Shown: positions 35,477 to 45,088, numbered from the stretch's first letter. The stretch: 64,000 nucleotides of DNA from Parvibaculum sp041688015 (GCA_041688015.1 JBDNIY010000010.1:104570-168569), one strand, 5' to 3'. Notes: generated by a model from the sequence alone, not told the origin. Numbers and translations: made by a program.

Positions 35477-35985
35477 CTTGCGCCTTGCTCCAGTCGGTCA
35501 AGAGCGCGGCGGGCTGCTGCTTCATAGATCGCGAGGATCTGTTGCTCCACCTTGGCAAGACCCTTGCTAAACATATGCGCGCCTTCGGTACCATGCGCCG
35601 CGATCTTGAAACGGATAGCGCGGGCAGCGGCATCGGCATCATCACCACGCAGCCCGAGTTTGCGCGTCACCCAATCGAGCAGCGGTTCAATGGGTGCCCA
35701 ATGCGGCTTGGAACCGAACTCAACGGGAGCCGCATAGGAAAGGCTGGTGACAACGCGACCCGAGATCGCGCGTGGTGTGATGGTGACGGGCGTGGCGCCG
35801 ATACTTTCGCGCAAGAGACCAGCACCGCTTGATGGCGTTTCCTCTTTGATTTCGCGCTCGGCTAACAACGTCGCCTCGGTCACGCCGCGTGCGGCTTCCT
35901 CTGCGAAAATCTCCGGGGCGAGTTCAAACGCCTGTTCAATCGTCTTGCCGGTCGAGGAGATACGGAAACTCTCGTCCATGTTCAA
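35473..35985 (-). CDS. HK97 gp10-like / minor tail completion protein
   Basis: A 170-aa protein. The features VTEATLLAEREIKEETPS, LLRESIGATPVTI and YAAPVEFGSKPHWAP are those of HK97-gp10-like neck proteins (Mu virion morphogenesis position). It joins head and tail. The C-terminal helix is Ala/Glu/Arg-rich. Starts overlap by ATGA. Confidence 0.7.
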   Translation of the reverse strand: MNMDESFRISSTGKTIEQAFELAPEIFAEEAARGVTEATLLAEREIKEETPSSGAGLLRESIGATPVTITPRAISGRVVTSLSYAAPVEFGSKPHWAPIEPLLDWVTRKLGLRGDDADAAARAIRFKIAAHGTEGAHMFSKGLAKVEQQILAIYEAAARRALDRLEQGAR

Positions 35986-36638
35986 CGCCTCCGATGTGTT
36001 AGCCGTCCGCCGCCATCTGCCGCAGGCAGCGGACGACTAACAGTGACGCTCGCACCGACGACGCGCTTGGGGTCGAGGCCGATCAGATCGTAATAACGCT
36101 GGCGCAGGCGCTCGGCGCGGCGAGCGTAATTCTCAGGCTTTGCCGCATGGTTGACCGCGTCGGCGGCAATGGTCGGCGTGCCGTCTCCTGATGTCTGCGC
36201 GGCGATTTGATCGAACAAGATTGCGACGGCATAGCTCACGACCGCTTCGCGGTCAGCGGCGGGGATCGTGGTGCTGCTTACGTCCAGCACATGCGCGCGC
36301 AGGAGGACGAGGCGCACGGTGACCCCTTCAGGCATAGTACCTTTGAACGCCAGCTTGACGCCATCCGGCGCTTCGTAGCGGCCCCATTGCAAGCGTGGCA
36401 GATAGGTGGGCGGAAAACCGCCAATAGGATACTCAATGTCGCTCACACTCGCATCGGTCGGATAAGCGAAGCGCGATTGAGCTTCTACCATTGCGTCTTC
36501 AATCGACCGTCTCGGTCGATCCTTGGAGTATTGAGCAATGGCGAGCGAGAGCGCGCGTCCGATTTGATCGTCGGAAACGCGCTCGCGGCCGTCATCGCGC
36601 AGCAGGTCTTTGGTCAGTGTCAGATATTCGTCAAGCAT
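35982..36638 (-). CDS. Head-tail connector protein (gp35/36 position)
   Basis: A 218-aa protein, mostly helical in the N-terminal third (LDEYLTLTKDLLRDDGRERVSDDQIGRALSLAIAQYSKDRPR), as in gp6-like adaptors. I chose ATG 36638 (MLDEY) over a start 15 codons upstream. Its position after the capsid gene and before the gp10-like gene supports a connector role; the family match is by pattern and place. Confidence 0.65.
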   Translation of the reverse strand: MLDEYLTLTKDLLRDDGRERVSDDQIGRALSLAIAQYSKDRPRRSIEDAMVEAQSRFAYPTDASVSDIEYPIGGFPPTYLPRLQWGRYEAPDGVKLAFKGTMPEGVTVRLVLLRAHVLDVSSTTIPAADREAVVSYAVAILFDQIAAQTSGDGTPTIAADAVNHAAKPENYARRAERLRQRYYDLIGLDPKRVVGASVTVSRPLPAADGGGRLTHRRR

Positions 36639-36718
36639 GGGTTGATTTCCGGTGGCGATAAAAGCGGCGGGCGCGCATGACACCCGCCGCTTGTCCTATC
36701 CCGAGACGCCGATCAGTC

Positions 36719-38989
36719 TTAGGCAACGATTGCCTTGTAAGCGCCGCGATAATCTTCAACCGCACCGCCGTAGATGTGGCGCAGTTTGTAAGTCACCTTG
36801 TCGGCTGAGAAGAGCGAGCCGACTGTCGGGCTGTCCTGGACGAAAAGCTCAGGCTCTTCGTTGCCGTCGAGGAAGCCGATCTCGATGAACGGAATGTCCG
36901 CGACGTTTGCAGTCGCCGCCCAATCGTTCGGGTCCGTCCAGAACGGCACCGGGATGATGGTGGGGATGAGAGACTGCACGAAGGTCTTGTCGTTGTTCGT
37001 CGCGCGCTGAAACAGGTTGTAAGCTGTCTCTTCCTGAGCCGGTGAAATCCAGAGGTTCGACGGGCCGACACCAAGCGGGTCCGTTGAGCCGTATTCGGTC
37101 TGCGTCACCATCGCGAGACGAGCCGCAGCGTAAGTGGCGGCTGAGAGTGCCGCCGCGCCGAGGTTGGCATGATCGACATGGAACAGCGCCTTGGCGTCGT
37201 AGATCGCGGCATTGTTCTTGATGAAGTCCATGACGAACTTGCAGAGCGTGCGCTTGGCGGCACGCGCCAGTCGGTTCGGAATGCGAGCGATGGCACCAAC
37301 GTCATCGTTTTTGATCATCTCAAGCGTGACGCTCTCAAGACCACCGCGCTTCGAGACTGCATATTCGGCCTGCTCGTCTGTGGGCGAAGCCAAAGCCACA
37401 TAATCGGCGCTTTCGGCTACTGCCGGAATATCACCGTAACCGCCCATGCGCGTGCGCTGGTTCTGGCGGAAGTCGTTGATCGGTACCGAAGGACCGGTCA
37501 GCAAGCGCCAGAAATCCAGATCGTTGGCGCTGCGATATTCAGCAACCATGCGGCGATGAATGCCGTCACCGAGGATTTCAGCAAAGCTCGTGCTGGACAG
37601 AGCTTCACGCAAGTGCACGGCTTCGGTGACACGGCCCGTCACACGGCGGTCGCCAGTGATTTGCACATAGCACTCTTTGAACGAGCGGGCGTGCTTGTGG
37701 TCTTTGTGTTGTGGATCGAAGAACGCATCGAGCATCGCTTCCATTTTTTCGGGCTGACCTTCGCCAGCTTCGAGGAACCGACCGCCGCCGTCGCCCAAGT
37801 CCAAGACATGCGCGCCGCCGCCCATATAGTCAGCTTCGTCTTTGATCGCTTGGCGCACTTCGGCTTCAGTGAACTTCTGCGAGGCGCTGAAGCGAATAAT
37901 GAGGCGATCTTTGGCGCGCGTTGGCAGGCGTGAGGCGTTGACGGCTTCGCGCATCCGTGTGCGGCGCTCGACGGCTTCCACAAGGGTGGTGGCTGTTTCG
38001 CCGTCTGTGGCCTCGTCGGATTTCTCCAGCGCCTTAGCGAGCAGCGCCTTCAACTCTTCGTCGGTGAGAGCCGCAAGGTCTTTGCCTTCGAGCAAGTGCG
38101 GGGCATTGGCAGTGATTAGCGCGATGAGTTCATCACGATCCATAATGACGTTTCCTTTTTCGTCGTCGGCAGCAGCTTCAAGAAATGAAAGAACCTCGCC
38201 GCCCGCGCCGGGATCAACGATGAGGTCAACGGAATTGATTTTGGTGAAGGCTTCGAGGATTTTGAGACCCGCCGTGCCCTTGCGAGCGCGGCCATCAGCG
38301 TCGATGGAAAGGCCGAACAAATGCGACAGACCGCGCGAGGTGGCCTCACGCAGGCGTGTGGCGACCGGATCATCCTCGCCGACGATCAATGTCAGCTTGG
38401 CTGTAATCTCGCCGGTGTCGGGCGTTGCGCCCTCCGTGAATTTTGCAGCCGACAGCGCGCCCACGATGTTGCGGAAATCCTTGCCACCATCACGAAGGTG
38501 TTCTTGATCGGATTTCACGAAGACGCGCACACCGTTGAACATATCGACGGCTTCACGCAGAGCAGTGTCGGGGTAGAAATTCTTGTTCTTGCTCAGGCCA
38601 GCGCGGATGACGCGGACAAGATATGTGTTGGTTGAACCGCTGACGGCTTCGACCAGAGCAACAGGAGCGCCCGGCTCGGCTGGGGCGGGCGTATCGGCCA
38701 CCGGCGTGAATTCGCGGGCGACTTCGACAGGCTCGCCAAAGGCGACATCCTGACCGGCGACCGTATAACCATAGCTCAGCAACTTGCCGTCGAGATCGAT
38801 CACGACCGTGCTGTCATAGAGCGCCAAGACGTAGGGCCACGGATCGTCTTCACCGCCGAGCTTCAACAGAGTGCGAAGCGCGCCGACGATCAGGTCGCGG
38901 ATGGCGAGCATGTCCGGCTCGCTGGCTTCGCGGAGCCGGACGCCAGAGACGCCGCGCCCGAGAATTTTCTTGAGGAGACGCCTCTTCAT
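36719..38989 (-). CDS. Prohead protease / major capsid protein fusion
   Basis: A 756-aa protein with two functions. Residues about 105-270 form a phage Mu I-like protease and scaffold segment (TYLVRVIRAGLSKNKNFYP, then GLSHLFGLSIDADGRAR). A linker follows, with the DELIALITANAPHLLEGKDLAALTDEELKALLAKALEKS-like helical scaffold. About 440-756 is the capsid part (LGDGIHRRM, VSKRGGLESVTLEMIKNDDVGAI, FHVDHANLG and PTIIPVPFW). Most Mu-like phages keep these as separate genes. Self-cleavage should release the capsid subunit. Confidence 0.82.
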   Translation of the reverse strand: MKRRLLKKILGRGVSGVRLREASEPDMLAIRDLIVGALRTLLKLGGEDDPWPYVLALYDSTVVIDLDGKLLSYGYTVAGQDVAFGEPVEVAREFTPVADTPAPAEPGAPVALVEAVSGSTNTYLVRVIRAGLSKNKNFYPDTALREAVDMFNGVRVFVKSDQEHLRDGGKDFRNIVGALSAAKFTEGATPDTGEITAKLTLIVGEDDPVATRLREATSRGLSHLFGLSIDADGRARKGTAGLKILEAFTKINSVDLIVDPGAGGEVLSFLEAAADDEKGNVIMDRDELIALITANAPHLLEGKDLAALTDEELKALLAKALEKSDEATDGETATTLVEAVERRTRMREAVNASRLPTRAKDRLIIRFSASQKFTEAEVRQAIKDEADYMGGGAHVLDLGDGGGRFLEAGEGQPEKMEAMLDAFFDPQHKDHKHARSFKECYVQITGDRRVTGRVTEAVHLREALSSTSFAEILGDGIHRRMVAEYRSANDLDFWRLLTGPSVPINDFRQNQRTRMGGYGDIPAVAESADYVALASPTDEQAEYAVSKRGGLESVTLEMIKNDDVGAIARIPNRLARAAKRTLCKFVMDFIKNNAAIYDAKALFHVDHANLGAAALSAATYAAARLAMVTQTEYGSTDPLGVGPSNLWISPAQEETAYNLFQRATNNDKTFVQSLIPTIIPVPFWTDPNDWAATANVADIPFIEIGFLDGNEEPELFVQDSPTVGSLFSADKVTYKLRHIYGGAVEDYRGAYKAIVA

Positions 38990-39462
38990 GCCGCACCGCC
39001 CAGCTTGCGACCGTCAATCGTGACGATCACGCCGCTCTTGAGGTTGATGCCAAGGATATGACCGGGCTCGACACCGAGCTTGCCCGCAAGAGCCAGTTCG
39101 GCCTTGTCGTATTCACGCAGCTCCGCGCGCGGCTCCAGTTTGGAGAGGACGGGCTTCTGTGCCTCGGTCGTCACCGCCGTATAGAGTTTGTTATGCTCGA
39201 TGAGCGCAGCATGTTCGACAGTCAGGGCCGCGAGCTGAGTGGCGAGGCTATCTTTTTCGCTGGTGACGCTGGCGAGGTCTTCGGTCAGCGATTTGATGAG
39301 TTCTGACTTTTCGTCGGGCTGCTCATTGACAGGCGCATCTGCGCCAGCCACGGGTGGGGTCAAAGCTGCATCAGCGGGCAGCTTCGGCTTGGTCTCGGTG
39401 GGCACTTTCGCCGCCGAGGTATTTTTCTGGGACACGGGCTTCTCCGGGGTTGCTCCGAACAC
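38986..39462 (-). CDS. Hypothetical head-region protein with coiled coil
   Basis: A 158-aa protein with a Pro/Thr/Lys-rich N-terminus (about 1-50) and a coiled coil near 50-95 (KSELIKSLTEDLASVTSEKDSL). The C-terminal domain is GKLGVEPGHILGINLKSGVIVTIDGRKLG. Start is GTG 39462. Its place before the protease-capsid gene suggests a scaffold or decoration role. I do not recognise a family with certainty. Confidence 0.6.
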   Translation of the reverse strand: MFGATPEKPVSQKNTSAAKVPTETKPKLPADAALTPPVAGADAPVNEQPDEKSELIKSLTEDLASVTSEKDSLATQLAALTVEHAALIEHNKLYTAVTTEAQKPVLSKLEPRAELREYDKAELALAGKLGVEPGHILGINLKSGVIVTIDGRKLGGAA

Positions 39463-39593
39463 GATTTCGGATGCACTCTCGGGTGTGCGGGCGATGAGGG
39501 GAGGGCTGAAGCGCTTCCGCCGCCTCAGCCGGAAATCCAGCCCACTTTCCTGAATGCCGCCCCACCGGCCCGGAATGACCGACCAACGCCGCC

Positions 39594-39615
39594 GTTAAAC
39601 GGGTGTTAAACGGGT
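39594..39615. repeat. Tandem 11-bp repeat before the capsid genes
   Basis: GTTAAACGGGT occurs twice with no spacer. It lies in the 227-bp gap between the head morphogenesis gene and the coiled-coil gene, the longest non-coding gap in the late region. It may hold an internal promoter for the capsid genes. Confidence 0.4.
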
Positions 39616-39689
39616 CTGTGGCGGTTTTCGGGGTAGCACCGCTATGACGGGGCGGGTCGGGCCACAAAATGAACCAGCGGGCCGGAAAT

Positions 39690-40583
39690 TCAGAAAGCGT
39701 CAGCGATCAGCCTTTTGGCCTTATTGGCATCCGTTTCGGCCTTGGTGAAGGCCAGCCGACCGGGTGTCTTGACCTCCCAGCTTTCCATCCACGGAATTGA
39801 CGTGCAGCCGCAGTTGATCGTCTCGCCAATCGGGCCGGAGGGGTCGCGCGGGTGCATCAGCTTGACGCCGTTGGGCAGTTCAAAATGCTTGTCCACGTCG
39901 CGGATCTGACCGTCGATAAGATCATGCTCGATGCGGCTATGGGTTTTGCCTGACCGCCGCCACTGTTTCTTCAGTCCGGGCAAAATGGTGACGGCTTGTT
40001 CCTGCCGCTCTTGCGCGGCGGTTGAGAAAGCCGTGCCGAGCTGGTGACGTACAATCGTGCCTGCCCGGTCCAGCCCGCCCGTCTGGAGCTTGCCCGCGAT
40101 GGCCTGAGCTGCTTCAAACGGGCTCTGTATGCCGATGGCCGCGCGCGCCAGTTCGCTATTGATGGTGTTGGCAAGTTTTGCTGTCACGTCTGCAATCGTC
40201 TCGGTCGTGAAACGGCGCATCGCCAGCAGACGGCGATTGTCGATGGCGATCAGGTCAGCGGATATGTCGAGGCTCGCGGCTTTGAGCGGCGCGTCAATCA
40301 GCAACTGGCCTTGCTGCCACGATCCCGACAAGCCTGATTGCAGCGTGGCATTGGCACCAACATTGAACTCTGCCAGCGCCTGTTCAACGGCCTGTTGAAG
40401 CTGACTAAGCTGCCAGCGCTTGTAGTCGCTCGGCGCACCAGACAAGATTTGTGCGATTTCCTTTTGCGTCTTGATGAGCAGCGACCGGACCTCTTTGCCG
40501 GTGTCAGCCTGCATGCGGATACCGGCTTTGAGCCTTTCGGCTCGCTCGGCGGCAAAGCGCTTCAGCTTTTCCTTGTCATCCAT
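39690..40583 (-). CDS. Head morphogenesis protein, SPP1 gp7 / Mu F-like
   Basis: A 297-aa minor head protein. The C-terminal domain shows the family signature: W-RRSGKTHSRIEHDLIDGQ, then FELPNGVKLMHPRDPSG and the NCGC ending. The N-terminal half is helical. It is probably ejected or packaged with DNA and is needed for head assembly. It overlaps the portal gene by 8 bp. Confidence 0.88.
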   Translation of the reverse strand: MDDKEKLKRFAAERAERLKAGIRMQADTGKEVRSLLIKTQKEIAQILSGAPSDYKRWQLSQLQQAVEQALAEFNVGANATLQSGLSGSWQQGQLLIDAPLKAASLDISADLIAIDNRRLLAMRRFTTETIADVTAKLANTINSELARAAIGIQSPFEAAQAIAGKLQTGGLDRAGTIVRHQLGTAFSTAAQERQEQAVTILPGLKKQWRRSGKTHSRIEHDLIDGQIRDVDKHFELPNGVKLMHPRDPSGPIGETINCGCTSIPWMESWEVKTPGRLAFTKAETDANKAKRLIADAF

Positions 40584-42018
40584 GAGGCTCGGGTTCCGGC
40601 AGAGGCTCGGCTACCGGCATAGGCGGCATGGATGGCATGCTGAAGGCATCACGCTCACGCCGCGCGGCGGCTTCCTTGCGCGCCGTCTCAAGCTCGGCCA
40701 CAGGATCGATTTCAAGCCCGAGCAGCCCTGCTACCATCGCAATGAGACGGATGCCCGTCTCTTCAGCCATGACGCCAGCCTGGACAGCTTGCACCACCGA
40801 GACGACAACCTGTTGAAGCGCAGTGGCATATTTCGACACGTCGCGGGCCGTCAATTCTGGGAAAACGGCGCGCGGAATGAAAACCTCATCTGCTGCCATA
40901 CCGAGCAGGCCGAGCGCATCGAGGCGCTGGCGGATGACAAACTTCGCTACCTCTTCAAGGATCGCCTTCAAGAAGCGCTGCTTTTGCGAAAAAATCTTAT
41001 AGGTCGGCTCGCCCATTGAACTAGCCGTCGCAAGGTTCACGTCGCCACCACCGCCAAACCAATGTTCGGGCACCGTCGAGCCGGACAGGATGTGATTGCG
41101 GGCAAGCCGTGCTATGCCGTCCGCGTCGGCGGCTTTCAGGTCGGGTGTCAGGCAGCCCCACACCTCCGAGTCATTGTGGATGCGGATGGAATTCGGGCCG
41201 GGTGTCTCGATGGTTTTGGCGCGCTCGGCGATCTCTTCGGGCGTGGCGTTCTTGATTGTCACGTCCCAGACAACCTGCCGTTTAGTGACAGCGCCCTCGA
41301 TTTCACCAAAGACCAGCTCTTCGTAGGCATCGGACATGTCGATAGCCGACAGAATGTCAGAGCGACCACGTTTACCGTTCGACAGATCATTGATGCGCCA
41401 GAAAAAGCAATCACCATCCGTCATCGCCTCTCGGCGCTTGCACGCCGCAATGCCGAACATATCTTCCTCATCACCATTGTAGATGACGCGGAGCAGCTTC
41501 TTGCCGCCGTTCGGGCGCGAGACGAGAACACCGATGGCGATGGCGGCATTATCAGGATCGGTGATGACTTCCTTGATTTGCGACGGATCAATTTTGCCGA
41601 GGCGCACCGCGCCACTCACCGGATTGACGAAGACCGGCCACAATTGCTCACCGAAGATAAACAGCTCGCGCAAATGTTTTTCGAGGTTGAGGTCGAGGCG
41701 GTTGATAGGATCAAGCCAGAACTTGTCGAGCCATGCCTGCGCCTCTTCGTCATCAGCCTCAAGCGTGACGCCTTCGCCCAGAAGAAATGCCACCGGCAAT
41801 TCAATCAGCCGGTTCGCAATGCGGTTGCTTTCCCAAAGCATCGCGCCGAGCTTTTGCATGCGCTCCTGTTGCATCGGTGCGAGGTCACGGCCCTTGTCGC
41901 CACCAAGCCGTCGCCATCCATCGTCTTCAGCGGTGACGCCTGCCGCTTCCACGACGCGGGCAGTCGCCTCCGAGGCGGGCGCTTCGGCCTTGCGGGCTTT
42001 CAACCAATTAAACATCAC
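40576..42018 (-). CDS. Portal protein
   Basis: A 480-aa portal protein. It forms the DNA entry ring at one head vertex. Recognisable segments are ESNRIANRLIELPVAFLLGEG, an ELFIFGEQLWPVF strand-helix, GKIDPSQI, and NHILSGSTVPEHWFGGGGDVN. The C-terminal end is Pro/Met-rich. It sits between terminase and the gp7-like gene, with ATG overlapping the terminase stop. Confidence 0.88.
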   Translation of the reverse strand: MMFNWLKARKAEAPASEATARVVEAAGVTAEDDGWRRLGGDKGRDLAPMQQERMQKLGAMLWESNRIANRLIELPVAFLLGEGVTLEADDEEAQAWLDKFWLDPINRLDLNLEKHLRELFIFGEQLWPVFVNPVSGAVRLGKIDPSQIKEVITDPDNAAIAIGVLVSRPNGGKKLLRVIYNGDEEDMFGIAACKRREAMTDGDCFFWRINDLSNGKRGRSDILSAIDMSDAYEELVFGEIEGAVTKRQVVWDVTIKNATPEEIAERAKTIETPGPNSIRIHNDSEVWGCLTPDLKAADADGIARLARNHILSGSTVPEHWFGGGGDVNLATASSMGEPTYKIFSQKQRFLKAILEEVAKFVIRQRLDALGLLGMAADEVFIPRAVFPELTARDVSKYATALQQVVVSVVQAVQAGVMAEETGIRLIAMVAGLLGLEIDPVAELETARKEAAARRERDAFSMPSMPPMPVAEPLPEPEPHG

Positions 42019-43697
42019 TATCTCCCAAACATTCTGCGACTGCTCGTGCGCTGAAACATGCCGCCACGCGCCGCGCCTGATCTTGATTTTGTACTTTCAA
42101 CCGTCGCGCCCGCCGCAGGCTTGCCGTTCAGCGCGATGCTCCAAAGCATCTCAAGCGCATCAAGCCCGTCATCGTGATCGGTCATCGGATAGTGACGCAT
42201 CTGCTCGATGAGGACCGTATGGCGCGGGTGCAAGCGGATGATGCCGTTCGAGACATGCGGCTGGATGCATTCGATCCGTAGCCCTTTGTCTGTTTGTGGC
42301 ATGACCGGCACTGCCGGTACCGGAGTGCCAGCTCGTGCGGCCTGTTCAACAAGCTGCGTGCGAAAGAATTCCTGAAACTGGATTGCCTCGACCGCCCAGC
42401 GGACGCAGCGATATTCTTCTTGGAATGCAATGATGTCCGAAATGATCCGGTTTGGCAGGCGGCGGCGGATGCTCGCCTCGACCACATCGAGAATACCCGT
42501 CTCGCGATTGAGGCCACCGATCAACAAGGCGCTCGGGTCGCGGCCCTTGTTGTTTTTACCAAGTGATGGATCGCAGGCTCCGAAGAAAACCCAATCCGTG
42601 AGGCGCTCGACCCAGAACGTGATCTTGCCGAATAGCGCATCGTCACTGCTGAGCGGATCGTTCTGCTGTTCGGCGTCGAAGGCGGGAATGCCGATGCGGA
42701 CGCGCAGCAACATCAGGGCGTAAAGCGGACGCACTTCCGGCCAACTGACCTCTGACCCACGCTCCATTTCGTCGCGCTGCTTTTCATAGAAGGCAAGGGC
42801 TTCTTCCTTGCCTTCATTGCGCAATAACTCTTCCCACTTTTCCCAAAGGTCCATCCGGTCGGGCCAGCGACGGACTGAGGCGAGCTTGACCGAACGCCAG
42901 AGTGGGTTGCGCAGCTTGCGCGCGAGCACGCTGTCGTAGTGCAGGATCGTGCCAATATAAATCTGATCGAGCGTGCCATCCGCCGCGCCTACGTTGGCGA
43001 CGGCCTTATCGACCCAGCCTTCGGTCTTGTCGCGCTGTTCAACGCGCCGGACGTTCTCATCGTTTTCAATATCGTCCAGGACAACGAGATCAGGCCGGTG
43101 CGGGCCGTGTCTTTTGCCACGTAACCGCTGGCCGGTACCGAACGCCTGAAGTTTCTTGCCATTGGCCGTTAGGCAAACGCCTTCCTTCCAAACGCGGCCC
43201 TGTCCGCAGATTTCAGGGAAGTCGAGCTTGAGACGCGGATTGGCCTCCAGCTCGACCTTGATGGCTTCAAGCATCGTCGCTGCTTGGTCGAAGGCATCCA
43301 TGATGATGAGAATGTAATGCTTGATGCCGCGCGCCACACACCAGATAGGAAAGAGCTGGCTGCAAAGCGTGGATTTCGCCTCACCACGCGGGGCGGCAAT
43401 CGCATCGTTCTGACCGTCTGGCGAAGCGACGATCTCGGGCAAGCGCTTGAACAGGTACGAATGCAGCGACGATGACGAGGCCGATTTGATGTAGTGCGGA
43501 AAATAGGTGCGGCAAAAAAACTCGTAGCCGTCCGGCGCGAGGGCGCGCGCGCGGCGTTCGGCAATAGCCGCAGCACTATCGTCAAGGCCGGTGACCTCGG
43601 CTTCAACGCGCTTGCGCAGCTCTTCGGCCACGCCAGCAATAACGTCCCGAAATTCCTTCTTGGAAACCTTCTGCGTGTGCTTCTGCTTCGCCATCAC
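42018..43697 (-). CDS. Terminase large subunit (Mu gp28-like)
   Basis: A 559-aa packaging motor. Its ATPase has a Walker A-like APRGEAKST near residues 103-111 and Walker B LVVLDDIEND near 203-212. The C-terminal nuclease part includes GACDPSLGKNNKGRDPSA (an acidic metal site), DVVEASIRRR and HDDGLDALEML. Mu-like phages package by headful with host DNA at the ends. Confidence 0.9.
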   Translation of the reverse strand: MMAKQKHTQKVSKKEFRDVIAGVAEELRKRVEAEVTGLDDSAAAIAERRARALAPDGYEFFCRTYFPHYIKSASSSSLHSYLFKRLPEIVASPDGQNDAIAAPRGEAKSTLCSQLFPIWCVARGIKHYILIIMDAFDQAATMLEAIKVELEANPRLKLDFPEICGQGRVWKEGVCLTANGKKLQAFGTGQRLRGKRHGPHRPDLVVLDDIENDENVRRVEQRDKTEGWVDKAVANVGAADGTLDQIYIGTILHYDSVLARKLRNPLWRSVKLASVRRWPDRMDLWEKWEELLRNEGKEEALAFYEKQRDEMERGSEVSWPEVRPLYALMLLRVRIGIPAFDAEQQNDPLSSDDALFGKITFWVERLTDWVFFGACDPSLGKNNKGRDPSALLIGGLNRETGILDVVEASIRRRLPNRIISDIIAFQEEYRCVRWAVEAIQFQEFFRTQLVEQAARAGTPVPAVPVMPQTDKGLRIECIQPHVSNGIIRLHPRHTVLIEQMRHYPMTDHDDGLDALEMLWSIALNGKPAAGATVESTKSRSGAARGGMFQRTSSRRMFGR

Positions 43698-44194
43698 CCA
43701 AAATCCTTGGCGAGGTCGGCGGCGAACGGCTCGATGACTTCAAGCAGGGCTTCGACGTGTTGCGGGAAACTCTCACCGACGAACTCAGCGAGACGCTGCA
43801 TGACATCAGTGGCAATCGCCAGACGTGACAACTCAGGCGATGCTTTGCCGACTGCTGCCATCGTCTTCGTGAAGGCGTCCGCGAGCCGCGATAGCACCTC
43901 GGCCTTGGGGAGCGGCCCCATGTTGTCGGCCACCTTGACCGCCTCGACCGTCGCTTGATGCAACGCCAGATAGTCCTCAAGTATCATCTGAGTGATGTTG
44001 CGGATGCCGTCATTTGAAAGGCGTGCAGCCGAACGTCCGCGCTCCCAATCGTCCCCATCATTTTCCGCGTCCGATTTCCAGCGCCGCGCCGTCGCATATG
44101 AAATGTTGATCCGCTCGGCTGCTGTTTCCAGCGGCAGGCGGTCATACACATAGAGCGCTCGGAGCTTGGCGCGCGTCTCGGGCGGGTGTGCCAT
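43694..44194 (-). CDS. DUF1804 protein (Mu gp27-like; small terminase candidate)
   Basis: A 166-aa protein whose N-terminal HTH reads AHPPETRAKLRALYVYDRLPLETAAERINISYATARRWK. This is the DUF1804 pattern, placed before the large terminase gene, and suits DNA recognition for packaging. A helical C-terminus follows. ATG overlaps the neighbouring gene by 4 bp. Confidence 0.85.
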   Translation of the reverse strand: MAHPPETRAKLRALYVYDRLPLETAAERINISYATARRWKSDAENDGDDWERGRSAARLSNDGIRNITQMILEDYLALHQATVEAVKVADNMGPLPKAEVLSRLADAFTKTMAAVGKASPELSRLAIATDVMQRLAEFVGESFPQHVEALLEVIEPFAADLAKDFG

Positions 44195-44195
44195 G

Positions 44196-44537
44196 TCAGC
44201 CTTTCAGCTTTTCGATAGCGATCTGCGCGGCTGAGTGGAGTGCGCGCGAAGGGCGTTTAACACCGGGATAGGGTCGCTTGCCTTCGGCCACACGCTCGCC
44301 CAAATCTGTCAGGCTGGCGCAAAGCGCGCCGCGCTTCACTTCGGCACTGACGAGAACCTGACAGTCGAGCCATACAATGGCACCACGCACCTGATCGCGG
44401 TCGGCCATGATGGCAACGCTATTGACGAGATCAGTGATCAGGCTCTCGTGTCCGGTGGCCTCTGGCAGGTCGAGCAAGGCTCGAAGCACAGCGAGACGCA
44501 GGTGCTGCGTCCATTCTTGTGCCGCTTCTTCCATCAT
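44196..44537 (-). CDS. VpaChn25_0724-like phage protein (winged helix)
   Basis: A 113-aa protein with LRLAVLRALLDLPEATGHESLITD, DRDQVRGAIVWLDCQ, LTDLGERVAEG and PGVKRPSR, matching a family seen next to DUF1804 in Mu-like phages. It has a winged-helix look. Function unknown, possibly packaging control. Confidence 0.75.
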   Translation of the reverse strand: MMEEAAQEWTQHLRLAVLRALLDLPEATGHESLITDLVNSVAIMADRDQVRGAIVWLDCQVLVSAEVKRGALCASLTDLGERVAEGKRPYPGVKRPSRALHSAAQIAIEKLKG

Positions 44538-44863
44538 TTAGACCCCCGAGCCGCATCAGCAAAAATATTTTCATGACGCACAACCGCATTTTCAACACGC
44601 TCGACAAGCCGGTTGAGGCCAAGCATATGCGCGTTCGTTTCCTTGACCGTTCCTGAGATTTCGGCCATCTCGACGCGCATCCGCGCCACGTCATCGCGTG
44701 TCGGCATTTGCGTGATCGCCGTCTCCACTCTTCCAAGTCGCGTGTCGATCAAGGTCATTTCCTCCTTCGTTGAAAACTGACGCTTGGCAGCCCAAAGCAG
44801 CCCACCGATAACGAGATTGAAAATGAAGGCTGCGACCGGCCAGTAATCCAAAAGCAAATTCAT
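44534..44863 (-). CDS. DUF2730 protein (Mu gp25-like), membrane-anchored
   Basis: A 109-aa protein with one N-terminal membrane helix (YWPVAAFIFNLVIGGLLW) and a long coiled coil after it (LIDTRLGRVETAI ... LVERVENAVVRHE). The start at 44863 overlaps the previous stop; ATG 44869 is also possible. Role unknown. Confidence 0.78.
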   Translation of the reverse strand: MNLLLDYWPVAAFIFNLVIGGLLWAAKRQFSTKEEMTLIDTRLGRVETAITQMPTRDDVARMRVEMAEISGTVKETNAHMLGLNRLVERVENAVVRHENIFADAARGSK

Positions 44864-45084
44864 CACCATCTCTCCGGGCGTTCTGACGCCGCCTGACAAT
44901 CAACGCATCTCTTGACGTGTGGGACGGCCATCCTTCGCGCGCGCGGAATTTCCGCATCGCAACCTATGCAGTGCAGATACTCGCCTTGGCTAATGTCTTG
45001 CGGAAGATGGAACCGCTTCCGAGCATGGACCAATGCCTCACGCTCCTGCGTTTCACGATCCTGTGCGATATCAATATCATCCAT
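44863..45084 (-). CDS. TraR/DksA-type C4 zinc finger protein
   Basis: A 73-aa protein with C39-x2-C42 and C60-x2-C63 (CIGC and CVDCQ) after a helical N-terminus, and the R-R-x-A-VPHVKRC pattern of the TraR/DksA family. Such phage proteins bind RNA polymerase's secondary channel. It lies directly before DUF2730, as in many Mu-like phages. Confidence 0.85.
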   Translation of the reverse strand: MDDIDIAQDRETQEREALVHARKRFHLPQDISQGEYLHCIGCDAEIPRARRMAVPHVKRCVDCQAASERPERW

Positions 45085-45088
45085 GACG

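Noticed and set aside
41062..42054. 330-aa plus-strand frame antisense to the portal gene
   Set aside because: Shadow of the portal gene; no family features.
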